A DNA stretch of 38,762 nucleotides from an uncultured Lewinella sp. (GCA_937873655.1 CALMYQ010000245.1:1-38762), one strand, 5' to 3'. Shown: positions 7,881 through 17,042, counted from the stretch's first letter. Translations and numbers: made by a program. Notes: generated from the sequence alone by a model not told the origin.

Positions 7881-9788
7881 ATGAAAAACCAAAGCCTGTT
7901 TGTTCTTACCTGTCTGTCCTTGATCATTTCCTGCCGTCAGGCCGAATCGCCGGATCCCGGTACACATGAGGTCCGGGATTACACCATCGACCAGTTCATG
8001 AACAATGAGAATGTGTTCGGCAGCAGCTTTTCGGCCGATCAAAGCAAGGTTATGGTCACCAGTAACCGGTCGGGGATCTTCAACGCCTATACCGTACCCG
8101 CCTCGGGAGGAGAACTGACCGCCCTGACCGGCTCTGACAGTTCTTCCATTTATGGTATTTCCTATTTCCCGGAAGACGACCGGATCCTGCTTGAGATGGA
8201 CAACAATGGGGATGAGGTCTGGCAACTTTACGTCCTCGATCCGGGCGGCAAGGTAACAGCCCTGACCGCTCAACCCGGCGCCCGCGCGGAGTTTTATGAA
8301 TGGGCCGGCGACCGGAAGAGTTTTTTCATCGGTTGGAGCAAGCGCGACCCCCGGTTTATGGACGTATATGAGGTCAGCACGGCCACGCTGACCCCGGAAC
8401 TTCGGTATGAGATGGCCTCCGGTGATAATTTCGGCGGGATCTCTCCGGATAAGCACACCATGGCCATTGCCAGGCCCATCAATACCAGTGATGATGAACT
8501 CTACCTGTATGACTTCAAACAAAAACAACTCCGGAAGATCTCCGAAAAGCAGGCTTCGCACAAACCTTCCCATTTCAGCCCGGATAACCGTTATTTCTAC
8601 TACCTGACGGATGCAGAAGGCGAGTACAATGCCCTGGTCCGGTATGACCTGGCCGGCGGCGAACGGACCACGGCCGCCGCTGAAGATTGGGACATCATGT
8701 ACGCTTCGCTGTCGAAAACCGGCAAATACCAGGTGTTGGGCATCAATGCGGACGGAAAAACGGTGGTCAAGGTCACCGAAGCGGCTACCGGCAAGGCGGT
8801 GTCTTTTCCCGATTTCGGCCAGGGCGATATCACCGGCGTGAACATTTCGGATAATGAGCGACAGGTAGCCTTTTATGTGGGCAGCTCCGCATTGCCGGGC
8901 GACCTGTACGTTTACAATTTCGAAACGGGAGAAAACCGAAAGCTGACCAATACGCTGAATCCCGAAATTGCCCCGGATGACCTGGTGGAAGCCGAGGTGG
9001 TCCGTTTTCCTTCGTTTGACGGGAAGGATATCCCGGGCATTTACTACAAACCGCACCAGGCCGGGAGCCAAAACAAGGCCGGCGCGTTGGTCTGGGTGCA
9101 CGGCGGCCCGGGCGGACAATCGCGGCAGACCTATAATCCCCTGATCCAGTACCTGGTCAATCACGGCTATGTGGTCCTGGCCATCAACAACCGGGGCAGC
9201 AGCGGCTATGGCAAGACCTTCTTCCACCTCGACGATCAGCAACACGGCGAGGGCGACCTGCGGGATTGCATCGCCGCCAAGGACTGGATGGCAACCCAAC
9301 CCTATATCGACTCGACCCAGATCGGGATTATCGGCGGGTCTTACGGCGGCTTCATGGTCATGCGCGCCATGACGCATGCGCCTGAGGCGTTTGCCGTGGG
9401 CGTAGACATTTACGGCGTCACCAACTGGGTCCGGACCCTGAGGAGCATCCCGCCCTGGTGGGAAAGTTTCAAAACGGCGCTTTACCAGGAAATGGGCGAC
9501 CCCGGTACGGCTGATTCTGTCCGGCTGCGCGGCATCAGTCCGCTCTTTCACGCCGATCAGGTGCAGCATCCGGTCATGGTATTGCAGGGCGGTCAGGACC
9601 CCCGGGTGCTCAAGGTCGAATCTGATGAAATGGTCGAAGCCATGCGGGCCAACGGCGTACCGGTGGAATACGTTCAATTTGAGGATGAAGGCCACGGTTT
9701 TGTCAAAAAGGAGAACCAGATCGAGGCCGACCGGAAGATCCTGGAGTTCCTGGACAAGTATTTGCGGAAAACCGGGTTGAAGGGGTGA
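7881..9788 (+). CDS. S9 family (prolyl oligopeptidase-like) peptidase lipoprotein
   Basis: Serine peptidase of the dipeptidyl/acylaminoacyl peptidase group, predicted to be a lipoprotein: the signal ends in a lipobox (SLIISC, Cys21). Residues about 35-380 form a seven-bladed beta-propeller with recurring strand motifs, and residues 390-635 form the alpha/beta-hydrolase domain with VHGGPGGQ as oxyanion region. The catalytic triad is Ser487 in GGSYGGF, Asp573 in GGQDPRV and His605 in EGHGF. The NNRGSSGYGK motif is typical for the family. It probably digests oligopeptides at the cell envelope. A TACCTTTC word at 7841-7848 is a one-mismatch -7 element. It starts 58 bases after the symporter gene. 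Confidence 0.94.
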   Translation: MKNQSLFVLTCLSLIISCRQAESPDPGTHEVRDYTIDQFMNNENVFGSSFSADQSKVMVTSNRSGIFNAYTVPASGGELTALTGSDSSSIYGISYFPEDDRILLEMDNNGDEVWQLYVLDPGGKVTALTAQPGARAEFYEWAGDRKSFFIGWSKRDPRFMDVYEVSTATLTPELRYEMASGDNFGGISPDKHTMAIARPINTSDDELYLYDFKQKQLRKISEKQASHKPSHFSPDNRYFYYLTDAEGEYNALVRYDLAGGERTTAAAEDWDIMYASLSKTGKYQVLGINADGKTVVKVTEAATGKAVSFPDFGQGDITGVNISDNERQVAFYVGSSALPGDLYVYNFETGENRKLTNTLNPEIAPDDLVEAEVVRFPSFDGKDIPGIYYKPHQAGSQNKAGALVWVHGGPGGQSRQTYNPLIQYLVNHGYVVLAINNRGSSGYGKTFFHLDDQQHGEGDLRDCIAAKDWMATQPYIDSTQIGIIGGSYGGFMVMRAMTHAPEAFAVGVDIYGVTNWVRTLRSIPPWWESFKTALYQEMGDPGTADSVRLRGISPLFHADQVQHPVMVLQGGQDPRVLKVESDEMVEAMRANGVPVEYVQFEDEGHGFVKKENQIEADRKILEFLDKYLRKTGLKG

Positions 9789-9873
9789 CGGGATTCTTAA
9801 GCCCGAAGGCAGGGAGGGATTGAGAAGCCGATTGCGTCAGGATTCATTCCCCAAATCGGGGAACCAATCCGTT

Positions 9874-9896
9874 CGGGTTGTCCGGATTTCAACCCG
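9874..9896. repeat. Inverted repeat in the 9.8-10.0 kb gap
   Basis: CGGGTTG (9874-9880) pairs with CAACCCG (9890-9896); a smaller CCCC/GGGG hairpin lies at 9850-9862. No T tract follows, so it is not a clear terminator. The remainder of the 231-base gap holds a TATTTTTG -7 element (9969-9976) about 45 bases before the next gene. Confidence 0.4.
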
Positions 9897-10019
9897 GCTT
9901 ACCAATCGGCCTGCCCTGCGGATCAGGCTCGCTTAGTAATCCTGGCCTGACTTATGACTAAAATCCCTATTTTTGCGTTTCCCATGCCAGGACGATTAAC
10001 CGCCGGCAGACCGTAGATT

Positions 10020-10703
10020 ATGAATCGAGCATTGAGATCCGCAGCGTATGTTATTTCGGTGGCTTTGCATCCTTTGCTGGTACCGACTTATGGATTGATC
10101 CTGTTGTTGTTGGTGAATCCGTATGATTTCGGGATCCGGGTGATCAGCGACATGCCGGGTAAGATACTGATACTCAGAATTTTCCTTTCCACCTTCTTCA
10201 TACCGGCTTTTGCCATCATCATGCTGAGGCTGACGGGGTTGGTGAAAACGCTGGAAATGCGGGACCGCCATGAGCGGATCGGTCCGTACATCATAACGGC
10301 GGTATTTTACCTGTGGATGCTGCAGAATTTCCTGCACAATCCGACGATTCCGCTGGCCTACACCAGTTTTTTGCTCGGCGGCATAATCGGGTTGTTCCTC
10401 GCTTTTTTTGTCAATATCTTTTCCAAGATCAGCATCCACGCGGTCGGTATGGGCGGATTGCTGGGGTTGATCGTCATGACCATGATGTGGTGGTACCGGC
10501 AGGGGTCCTTCACGATCCACTCCACTTTGTTCGGGGTGCTGGAGGTGAGTATGGCCGGCGTGCTGATCCTGATGCTGCTCCTGGCCGGGGCGGTCGGCAG
10601 TTCGCGCCTGTTGCTTCAGGCCCACAGGCCGCCTGAATTGTACAACGGATATCTGGTGGGGTTTTTCGCCCAATTGGTAGCGCTTCGCTTTTTATTGTTT
10701 TAA
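10020..10703 (+). CDS. Integral membrane protein, remotely PAP2-like
   Basis: 227-residue membrane protein with six or seven hydrophobic helices; I do not recognise it with certainty. The motif MRDRHERIGPY near residue 82 and the later FSKISIHAVGMGG near residue 140 recall a degenerate PAP2 (lipid phosphatase) pattern in which an Arg-rich loop and a Ser-x-His element face each other. The classic PSGH signature and the final His-Asp motif are not visible, so activity is doubtful. The gene ends six bases before kmo and probably forms an operon with it. A perfect TANNTTTG element at 9969-9976 may be its promoter. Confidence 0.7.
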   Translation: MNRALRSAAYVISVALHPLLVPTYGLILLLLVNPYDFGIRVISDMPGKILILRIFLSTFFIPAFAIIMLRLTGLVKTLEMRDRHERIGPYIITAVFYLWMLQNFLHNPTIPLAYTSFLLGGIIGLFLAFFVNIFSKISIHAVGMGGLLGLIVMTMMWWYRQGSFTIHSTLFGVLEVSMAGVLILMLLLAGAVGSSRLLLQAHRPPELYNGYLVGFFAQLVALRFLLF

Positions 10704-10709
10704 AGAAAA

Positions 10710-12083
10710 ATGAATCCCATGGCCAATCAACTTAAAAAAGAGGCCGTCATTTCCGGCGCGGGCCTGGTAGGGTCCTTATGGGCCATCATGCTGGCGCGGC
10801 GCGGATATGAGGTAAGGGTATACGAGCGCAGGCCTGATTTCAGGAATGCCGGTTTTGCCGGCGGGCGCTCCATCAACCTGGCCCTGAGCGACCGGGGTTG
10901 GAAAGCCCTTGCGCGGGCCGGCGTGGATGAACTGATCCGGGAAAAAGCCATCTCCATGGCGGGCCGGATGATCCATTCGCAGGAAGGGGCGCAGTCTTTT
11001 CAACCCTATGGTCAGGAAGGGCAGGCCATCTACTCGGTCTCCAGGTCCGGGCTCAACCTGGCCCTTGTGGAGGCGGCATCGGCTTATCCGGGCGTAACCT
11101 TCCATTTTGAGCATAAGTGTCAGGGGTACCAGACCGAAAAAGGGGAAGTCCGTTTCCTGCACGAAGCCAGCCAAAAGCGGATCATTGAGCGGCCGGCGCT
11201 GCTGTTTGCCGCCGACGGCGCTTTTTCAGCAGTCCGGGCGGCCCTGACCAAACAAACCCGTTTCAATTACAGCCAGCAATACCTGGATTACGGCTACAAA
11301 GAGCTGAGCATTCCTCCGGCCCCAGGCGGCGGTCACCGGCTGGAGCCGAACGCGCTTCATATCTGGCCGAGGGGCAATTTCATGCTCATCGCGCTGCCGA
11401 ATGCAGACGGCAGTTTTACCTGTACGCTCTTTCTGCCGTTTGAAGGCCCCGTATCGTTTGAAGGGCTGACAACGGACGACCTTGTCATGCGGTTCTTCCG
11501 ACGCCATTTTCCGGACGCCCTGGCGCTTATGCCGGAATTGATCCAGGATTTCAACGGCAATCCGACCGCATCGCTGGTTACGGTACGTTGCAGCCCCTGG
11601 CATTTCCGCAACCAGGTTTTGCTGATGGGCGACGCGGCGCATGCCATTGTTCCATTCTACGGTCAGGGCATGAACGCCGGTTTTGAGGACTGTACGCTGT
11701 TGGATGACCTGGCGAATAAATACCAGGAGGACTGGGGGCGGATCATGCCGGAATTCAACCGGACCCGCATCGCCGACGGAAATGCCATTGCCGACCTTGC
11801 GCTGCGCAATTTTGTGGAAATGCGCGACCTGGTGGCGGACCCGAAATTCCAGTTGCGTAAAGAAATGGAAGCCTGGCTGGCGGATAAATACCCGAAAGAA
11901 TTCCTGCCTTTGTACAGCATGGTTTCCTTCAGCCATATCCCGTACAGCAAGGCGCTGGCCGAGGGTAAGGCCCAGGATCAATTGTTCGAGTCGCTGCTTT
12001 CCATTGATCAGGTGCAGGCGAATTGGCGGACGAATCCGGAGGTGGTGAGGCGGTTTGGGGCGTGGGTGAAGGTTAGAGGGTGA
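10710..12083 (+). CDS. kmo: Kynurenine 3-monooxygenase
   Basis: FAD-dependent, NADPH-using hydroxylase converting L-kynurenine to 3-hydroxykynurenine in tryptophan degradation or NAD synthesis. 457 residues, the usual length. The Rossmann GAGLVGSLWA is at residue 16 onward, followed by the family hallmark GRSINLALSDRG, and the second FAD motif MGDAAHAIVPFYGQGMNAGF is near residue 310. A tail helix region (EFLPLYSMVSFSH) fits KMO rather than generic hydroxylases. An ATG three codons in (10719) is an alternative start. No other kynurenine-pathway gene is in the window. The final codons and stop overlap a GAGGGTGAGAG word that recurs at 37.57 kb. Confidence 0.93.
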   Translation: MNPMANQLKKEAVISGAGLVGSLWAIMLARRGYEVRVYERRPDFRNAGFAGGRSINLALSDRGWKALARAGVDELIREKAISMAGRMIHSQEGAQSFQPYGQEGQAIYSVSRSGLNLALVEAASAYPGVTFHFEHKCQGYQTEKGEVRFLHEASQKRIIERPALLFAADGAFSAVRAALTKQTRFNYSQQYLDYGYKELSIPPAPGGGHRLEPNALHIWPRGNFMLIALPNADGSFTCTLFLPFEGPVSFEGLTTDDLVMRFFRRHFPDALALMPELIQDFNGNPTASLVTVRCSPWHFRNQVLLMGDAAHAIVPFYGQGMNAGFEDCTLLDDLANKYQEDWGRIMPEFNRTRIADGNAIADLALRNFVEMRDLVADPKFQLRKEMEAWLADKYPKEFLPLYSMVSFSHIPYSKALAEGKAQDQLFESLLSIDQVQANWRTNPEVVRRFGAWVKVRG

Positions 12084-12166
12084 GAGAAGGGATTCCCGAG
12101 CGATCCTGGTTTCCGGAACCGGATTACCGGACCGTCGGGAATCATCAAATCCATCGAACCATTATA

Positions 12167-12304
12167 CTAGAACCGATATCCGAGGGATACCCCGAAGCCG
12201 GTATGGTTCCATTTGGACTTGTCGTCAGCTATCCCCATGTATTCCGGGTGGATGTTTACAAGCCCGAGCTGGGTATTGAGCTGGAAATCAAAATTATATG
12301 ACAG
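12167..12304 (-). pseudogene. C-terminal remnant of an outer-membrane beta-barrel protein
   Basis: In the 222-base gap between kmo and the TonB_C gene, the minus strand reads without stop as about 46 residues including NFDFQLNTQLGLVNIHPEYM and ending HTGFGVSLGYRF followed by TAG. Alternating hydrophobic strands, a loop, and a final strand ending in Tyr-Arg-Phe are the signature of the last strands of an outer-membrane barrel. Upstream the frame runs into the 3' end of the neighbouring gene and meets a stop near 12350, so no start or body remains. It looks like the tail left after a deletion or replacement. Confidence 0.6.
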
Positions 12305-12305
12305 A

Positions 12306-13022
12306 TTATTGAATGGTCTCGAAACGGATCGGCAGGGTGATGGTCACGTCTACCGGTTTGCCGTTTCGCAGGGCAGGCGCCCAGTTGGACGGCATAGAGG
12401 CTACGACCTCGCGGGCGGCAATTGCGCACCCTTCACACGGTTGTTCTTTTGTGCGGACGGTGATATTGTCGATTTGACCGGTTTTGGTCACGCGGAAAGT
12501 CACGTATTCCAGTCCGTCATCGCCGTTATCTTTGGCCTCTTCCGGATATTGGATATGGTCTTTTACGAAAGTCTCGATCATTTCATTGGAACACAGCAGC
12601 GGGTGTTCTTCCTCAAGGCATGCGACGCTATATACCGGCGGCCGGTTTACCTGCAGATCGTTGATGGTGGCTTTGAGACTGACATGCAGTTCGGGGGAAG
12701 CGTATTCCACTTTGGCCGGCGAATTACCAATCGTTTCAGCGGATTCCTTACCTGAGGAGGCATTATTTACCTTTTTGGCTTCGCTTTTTTTTGCGGCAGA
12801 TCTGGTGTACCCGTTTTCTTCTACGGTGTACGGATAATAATTATTTTCGGGTGCGGCGCCGTCTTCGTATGCCACTGCTTTATCAAAAGCAGCTGCAATG
12901 CTGTCGCGGGTAGCGTCGGCCAGGTCCTGGTCGCCGGACCGGGTATTGTTGCAAGAAGCGAGAAATGCGGTGAATACGAATGCGGACAGGGCTGTGAGGA
13001 AGCCCATTTTAAGCGTTTTCAT
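12306..13022 (-). CDS. Lipoprotein with TonB C-terminal-like domain
   Basis: 238-residue envelope protein. I start it at the ATG at 13022 (MKTLKMGF), which opens a lipoprotein signal ending in FLASC; the frame extends eight codons further upstream. A low-complexity linker spans roughly residues 35-110. The C-terminal 90 residues match the TonB_C/energy-transducer fold: IQYPEEAKDNG, then YVTFRVTKTGQIDNITV, and near the end WAPALRNGKPVDVTITLPI. Unlike true TonB it has a lipobox instead of an N-terminal transmembrane anchor and no Pro-rich spacer. It is therefore more likely a periplasmic TonB_C-domain protein than the energy-coupling TonB. Its stop is directly followed by the outer-membrane remnant. 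Confidence 0.82.
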   Translation of the reverse strand: MKTLKMGFLTALSAFVFTAFLASCNNTRSGDQDLADATRDSIAAAFDKAVAYEDGAAPENNYYPYTVEENGYTRSAAKKSEAKKVNNASSGKESAETIGNSPAKVEYASPELHVSLKATINDLQVNRPPVYSVACLEEEHPLLCSNEMIETFVKDHIQYPEEAKDNGDDGLEYVTFRVTKTGQIDNITVRTKEQPCEGCAIAAREVVASMPSNWAPALRNGKPVDVTITLPIRFETIQ

Positions 13023-13164
13023 GGTTTTTTGATTTTTGGTTAGCAAAGCCTGCAGCCCTATTTAAAGTTTCTTCCTATTCACGGGTTCTGCAGGGATGTT
13101 GTTTGAGGTTAAAACGCAAATAGCGGCTTCGTGTTCAGCCGGCGCCTGATTTCAAAGGGTGGAT

Positions 13165-15255
13165 CTATTTATCGTTAAACCCCTCAAAAGGCCGGACAAT
13201 GGCGCCTTTGCCCTGTTTTTGCTGCTGAATCATGAAGCGGACTCTCATCTTGAAGGAATGTTGTTTTGCTCTGCTGATGACCAGGCTTTGGGGGTTGATG
13301 CCAATAGCCAATTTTCGGCTTTTTTCCAACATGCTCTTTATGAAAGTATTGGTCCTTCCCCGGAACGATCCGGATTGGTCGGATGAGTCTTCGGGTGGAG
13401 ACTGTTGCCTGGTACCTCCAAGAAATGTCTGGGTCAATCTTCCGCCTTCTTCTGTTTCAATCAGCAGCCCTACATGTTGCGGGACCTGAGCCATAAAGCG
13501 GTTCAGGAATTCAAAATTGGTTGGATTAAATAAATTGAAGCCTTCCGGTACCATAAATTCAAAATTCATGGGCGGCGTAATCACAAAGGGAGAATCGCCG
13601 AAGGGCCGTCCCACCGGTACGATCTCCGAACCGAAAGACCCAAGGCCCGACGGCATTTCGGGTTTGGGGAACGGCATCCCCCCGGAGGGAAACATGAAAG
13701 GCGATGACGGCGAACGGCCCAAGGACTCCTGGAACCTGGCAGATACATCTTCCCGGTGGGCCTGATAGGAAGGAACCAAGGCCCGCCGGTTTTCTTCAGG
13801 GGAGGCCAGGCCTTTCACGTTCTTTTCTACCAGTTGATCGAGCTTAAAGGCTTCAATATAGCCCATCATTTTATCTACGACCTTACCCGATGTCGTGTAG
13901 AATGACAGACTGACCGGCTTGCTGTCCGGGATATTTCCGAATACGGCATGCGGGCCATTGGTGGCGATATCTATATTGATTTTTTCAGCGAAGGGGCCCG
14001 TAATATGGCCTTCCGTATAAAAACGGGCCTTGAGCTTTCCGGGGTCCTTTTTGTCCATTTCCTTGATCTTGTTCTCATAGGGAATCATCTGGGAGTTAAC
14101 GGCATAAAGCCCGGCGACCAGGTTGGAGTTCAGGGTCTTGCCGCCGATCTGGGCCCCTCTTACGTGCAACCATTCCCAGTTTTGATTCAGGTCAAAAGGT
14201 TTTCCATAAAAACGATTGGCATATGCGGCGGCGCCGAGTGCGTTCCACTCTGACATTGCTTTTTCCTGGCCTTCTCCCCTGGGTACGGTATTGAACCCTG
14301 TAACCCAGCCCTCGGAAACCGGCGGGCCAATCTTCCGGAATGATTTGTCCAGCCTTTTATGCAGTTTCGAATTTTCAGCTACATTGCTGAACTTTTCGTC
14401 GTATTTGTTGCCTGCCGCCCTGAATCTGGCGTTCTTTGAGCGGTGCAGTGTGCGGTCTGAGCGGTAAACGACATCATCGGTAGCGATCACATTGTCCTGA
14501 TCATGGAGCAATTGGGATCGCTTTTCAAAAAAGTCTTTGTCGGACATCTTGAACAGCTCCACATTGTCCATTGCCGAAAATTTTTCCGGCGGGATACCAA
14601 GCCGCGAGAATACAGCTTCTCTGGGTATGTCTCCCCTGACCGCCATTTTCCCCATAGCCCGCGGATAGCGATTGCTGGTACCGCCCTGCCAGAAAGCCGG
14701 CCCGCCCCTTCTCAAGGCTTCGATCAGCCGTTGTTGGAAAAAAACCCAATTTTCAGTTGCTGTCAGTTTTATCAGTTTCCCATCACTTGAAAGCATGTAA
14801 ATGTGGCCATAAAGTTCAGTATAATTGGAATACGACCGGTATTGGCCGACATAATCCTGAAACGCAAATTTCTTCACGTGCTTTTGGGCTTCCTCATACT
14901 GTTCGATAAAATTGAGCAGGCCTGTATAATCCGCAAAGTAATAGATGGCCTTACCACCGCTTTTTCCCAGGTAGCCGACTTCGTTTCCGGTATCCGAGTC
15001 CTCATAAATATTTTCGTCGGCATTTTTGAGGATGACTTCCCGTTGGATGGGTTGACGGGCAGGTGCGGCCGCGGTTTTTTCCCGGGGGCCGGGAACTGCA
15101 GATCGGGCGCCGTTTTTTATTTGCAATTGAGCGGCGGCGGCGGGGCGGTTATCCGCAAAGCCGGGTACGGCTTCGGCTGACGAATGTACAGCCGGCCTGG
15201 GAGAAAACGCAGCGCCGGCGGGCAGGTTGGGTGTTTTTTGAACTTGCTTCCGCAT
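13165..15255 (-). CDS. Secreted-effector-like protein with DNRP/PIQR leader and nuclease-like motif
   Basis: 696-residue protein of unknown function. There is no Sec signal; the N-terminal 75 residues are disordered and contain FADNRPAAAAQLQ (33-45) and PIQR (69-72). These are words I know from the leaders of DUF4157 and other proteins linked to extracellular contractile injection systems and polymorphic toxins in Bacteroidota and cyanobacteria. Residues 359-395 (WEWLHVRGAQIGG, then NLVAG, then an Asn and IPYE) resemble the His-Asn core of beta-beta-alpha-metal DNA/RNA endonucleases, though RGA replaces the usual RGH. Residues 520-600 are rich in Pro, Gly and Phe, and the last 80 residues are basic. 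No injection-machine or immunity gene is next to it. Its own promoter lies in the 3' end of the upstream gene. Confidence 0.7.
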   Translation of the reverse strand: MRKQVQKTPNLPAGAAFSPRPAVHSSAEAVPGFADNRPAAAAQLQIKNGARSAVPGPREKTAAAPARQPIQREVILKNADENIYEDSDTGNEVGYLGKSGGKAIYYFADYTGLLNFIEQYEEAQKHVKKFAFQDYVGQYRSYSNYTELYGHIYMLSSDGKLIKLTATENWVFFQQRLIEALRRGGPAFWQGGTSNRYPRAMGKMAVRGDIPREAVFSRLGIPPEKFSAMDNVELFKMSDKDFFEKRSQLLHDQDNVIATDDVVYRSDRTLHRSKNARFRAAGNKYDEKFSNVAENSKLHKRLDKSFRKIGPPVSEGWVTGFNTVPRGEGQEKAMSEWNALGAAAYANRFYGKPFDLNQNWEWLHVRGAQIGGKTLNSNLVAGLYAVNSQMIPYENKIKEMDKKDPGKLKARFYTEGHITGPFAEKINIDIATNGPHAVFGNIPDSKPVSLSFYTTSGKVVDKMMGYIEAFKLDQLVEKNVKGLASPEENRRALVPSYQAHREDVSARFQESLGRSPSSPFMFPSGGMPFPKPEMPSGLGSFGSEIVPVGRPFGDSPFVITPPMNFEFMVPEGFNLFNPTNFEFLNRFMAQVPQHVGLLIETEEGGRLTQTFLGGTRQQSPPEDSSDQSGSFRGRTNTFIKSMLEKSRKLAIGINPQSLVISRAKQHSFKMRVRFMIQQQKQGKGAIVRPFEGFNDK

Positions 15256-15295
15256 AGAGAAGACGGATTAAGGCAATGTGCACTTAAAGACTCCC

Positions 15296-15324
15296 CAAAT
15301 ATATTAAAAATCTCCTTCAAAAAA
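15296..15324 (-). promoter_or_regulatory. Promoter of the effector-like gene
   Basis: On the minus strand a perfect -7 element TATATTTG (15303-15296) is preceded by a T-rich -33 word (TTTT at 15324-15321, 17-base spacing; TTTG at 15321-15318 would be only 14 bases away). It overlaps the stop of the pyruvate kinase-like gene and gives a leader of about 35 bases. Confidence 0.5.
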
Positions 15325-16854
15325 GGATTTCGCCACGTTCAACGTCCGCATGGCGCTTTTTTTCTTGGTTTGGTGGGCTGCCATACGCTGGTCGATATCC
15401 GACAGCATGGTCACCGCATCAAGGATATGGGGGCCTTTGTTGAGCATGGTGCACTCGGCGCGGGCGGACAGGACGGCATCGGATATTTCGGCGCGGGTGG
15501 CCCTGCCCGTCTTGGCCAGGTTTTCCAGCACCTGGGTAGCCCAGATGGTGGGAATATGCGCGGCTTCGCAAAGCCAGAGGATCTGTTCCTGCACTTCGGA
15601 AATGCGGATGAAACCCAATTCCACGGCCAGGTCGCCGCGGGCGATCATCGCGCCTATGCGGGGGCTTCGCATGGCCGTCAGCAACAGGATCGGCAGGTTT
15701 TCGAAAGTCTCGCGGGTCTCTATCTTGAGGATAATCCCGATGTCCTCCCTTCCCAGTTTTTTCAATTCGCTCTGCAGCAATTCGACGTCTTCAGGCCGGC
15801 GAACAAATGAATAACCCACCATGTCGGCATGTTGGGCGATCAGGGCCAGGTTTTCAATATCCTCAACGGTCAAAGCGGGCAGGTGAAGCTTTGTTTCCGG
15901 CAGGTTGATCCCCTTTTCCGCGTAAAGCCGGACGCCGCCCTGGTCCGCGCTGGTGATCCTGACCTCGATCCGGTCCGGCGAGCAGGATTCGATCACACCG
16001 CCGATCTTGCCGTCGTCAAACCAAATAGCCTGCCCAGCCCTGACATCTTCGAAAACTTCGGTGAGCGCCACGCCGACCGATCCGGGTTGGACCTGGCGGT
16101 CCTCTTCGTCAAAAACAGGCGCTTTGCCCGGTTTTTCGCCCGGAAAGAGCACCAGCAGGTCGTCTTTGCGCAAACGGATGTAGCCGCGTTTTTCCTTTTT
16201 TCTTTTTTTGGTGATGCGCGGTTCTATGGAGCCGGTCCGAAGTTTCGGCCCTTGCAGGTCCATATAAATGAGGATCTTTTTACCCGCGGTTTCGCTGACT
16301 TTGTTGACGTGACCGATCATCCTGAGCCAGGCTTCGGGGCTGTCGTGGCTGCAATTGATGCGGGCGATGTCCATACCGGCATCCGCCATTCCTTTCACCA
16401 GGCTGTATTCGTGAGCGGCCTCCGTCGGCAGGGTGACCATGATCCGGGTATGGCCGGGGAACTGTTCGGGTCCGAACAGGTCGATGGTATGGGAATCGAG
16501 CCGGCGCTGGCTTTGCGGAAAATTGAGGTTGAACGGGGAATCGCCGCCGCTGGAATAAGCGGGCGGGTCGCCGTTGAGCAGCCGGAGCAGGAAGAGGATA
16601 TTCTGGAGGTTGACCATGGAGTACCGTTCGGAATGCCCCAGGGAGGAGAGGCCCAATGAGGAAAGGCGCCATTGCACGTCGCGCAGGTCAAAGGTCCGCA
16701 GGGCGAGGTAATGGAGCAGGTTCCGGGCACTGTCCCGGTAGTGAGGCTGAACGGAGGAGATCAGGGGTTGGTTTTTCTTTTCGGCATCGAGCATCGCCTG
16801 CCGGATTTTGGTCAGGATGGCGATGAGCGGCTTGATCTCTATGATGTCTTGCAT
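15304..16854 (-). CDS. Atypical pyruvate kinase-like enzyme with helical N-terminal extension
   Basis: 516 residues from the ATG at 16854; the frame runs seven codons upstream only to a TTG. Residues 1-130 are a helical extension not found in standard pyruvate kinase. The rest is the PK barrel with its inserted B domain (about 210-305). Key residues remain: Arg165/Asn167 in ARINCSH, Asp199 and Arg206 in DLQGPKLRTG, Lys377 and Glu379 in ILKIET, Asp408 in MIARGDLAVEL, Thr440 in ATQVLENL, and TRAEISD. The ENKG-type variation (ECTMLNKGPHI replaces the usual MLSGETA) and absence of the C-terminal regulatory domain set it apart. It may make pyruvate and ATP from PEP or use a related phospho-enol substrate. 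It is not obviously in an operon with metabolic genes. Confidence 0.8.
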   Translation of the reverse strand: MQDIIEIKPLIAILTKIRQAMLDAEKKNQPLISSVQPHYRDSARNLLHYLALRTFDLRDVQWRLSSLGLSSLGHSERYSMVNLQNILFLLRLLNGDPPAYSSGGDSPFNLNFPQSQRRLDSHTIDLFGPEQFPGHTRIMVTLPTEAAHEYSLVKGMADAGMDIARINCSHDSPEAWLRMIGHVNKVSETAGKKILIYMDLQGPKLRTGSIEPRITKKRKKEKRGYIRLRKDDLLVLFPGEKPGKAPVFDEEDRQVQPGSVGVALTEVFEDVRAGQAIWFDDGKIGGVIESCSPDRIEVRITSADQGGVRLYAEKGINLPETKLHLPALTVEDIENLALIAQHADMVGYSFVRRPEDVELLQSELKKLGREDIGIILKIETRETFENLPILLLTAMRSPRIGAMIARGDLAVELGFIRISEVQEQILWLCEAAHIPTIWATQVLENLAKTGRATRAEISDAVLSARAECTMLNKGPHILDAVTMLSDIDQRMAAHQTKKKSAMRTLNVAKSFFEGDF

Positions 16855-17027
16855 GGTGTAGGCGATTTGGGGCAAAGATGGGAATTTTTTGGTTTGGTTT
16901 GTTGGTTTAAGGTTCGGTTCCCCGGTTCATCAGTTGTCCGGTTATTCAATCCCGTGGATTCTATCCGGATTGCCGGCTCCGGGCATTTTTCCAAAGATCG
17001 AAGCCGTTCACAACAGTAATTCCACAG

Positions 17028-17042
17028 AAAGACGCAAAGTAC
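17028..17042. repeat. Dispersed repeat, left copy
   Basis: AAAGACGCAAAGTAC at 17028-17042 is identical to 19297-19311, so the OPT gene lies between two direct copies. The rest of the 16855-17061 gap is a run of degenerate GGTT/CCGG words without a clear promoter. Confidence 0.6.

Noticed and set aside
12080..12301. Plus-strand 73-codon frame after kmo
   Set aside because: It is antisense to the outer-membrane remnant, which explains the composition better; no promoter or family likeness.
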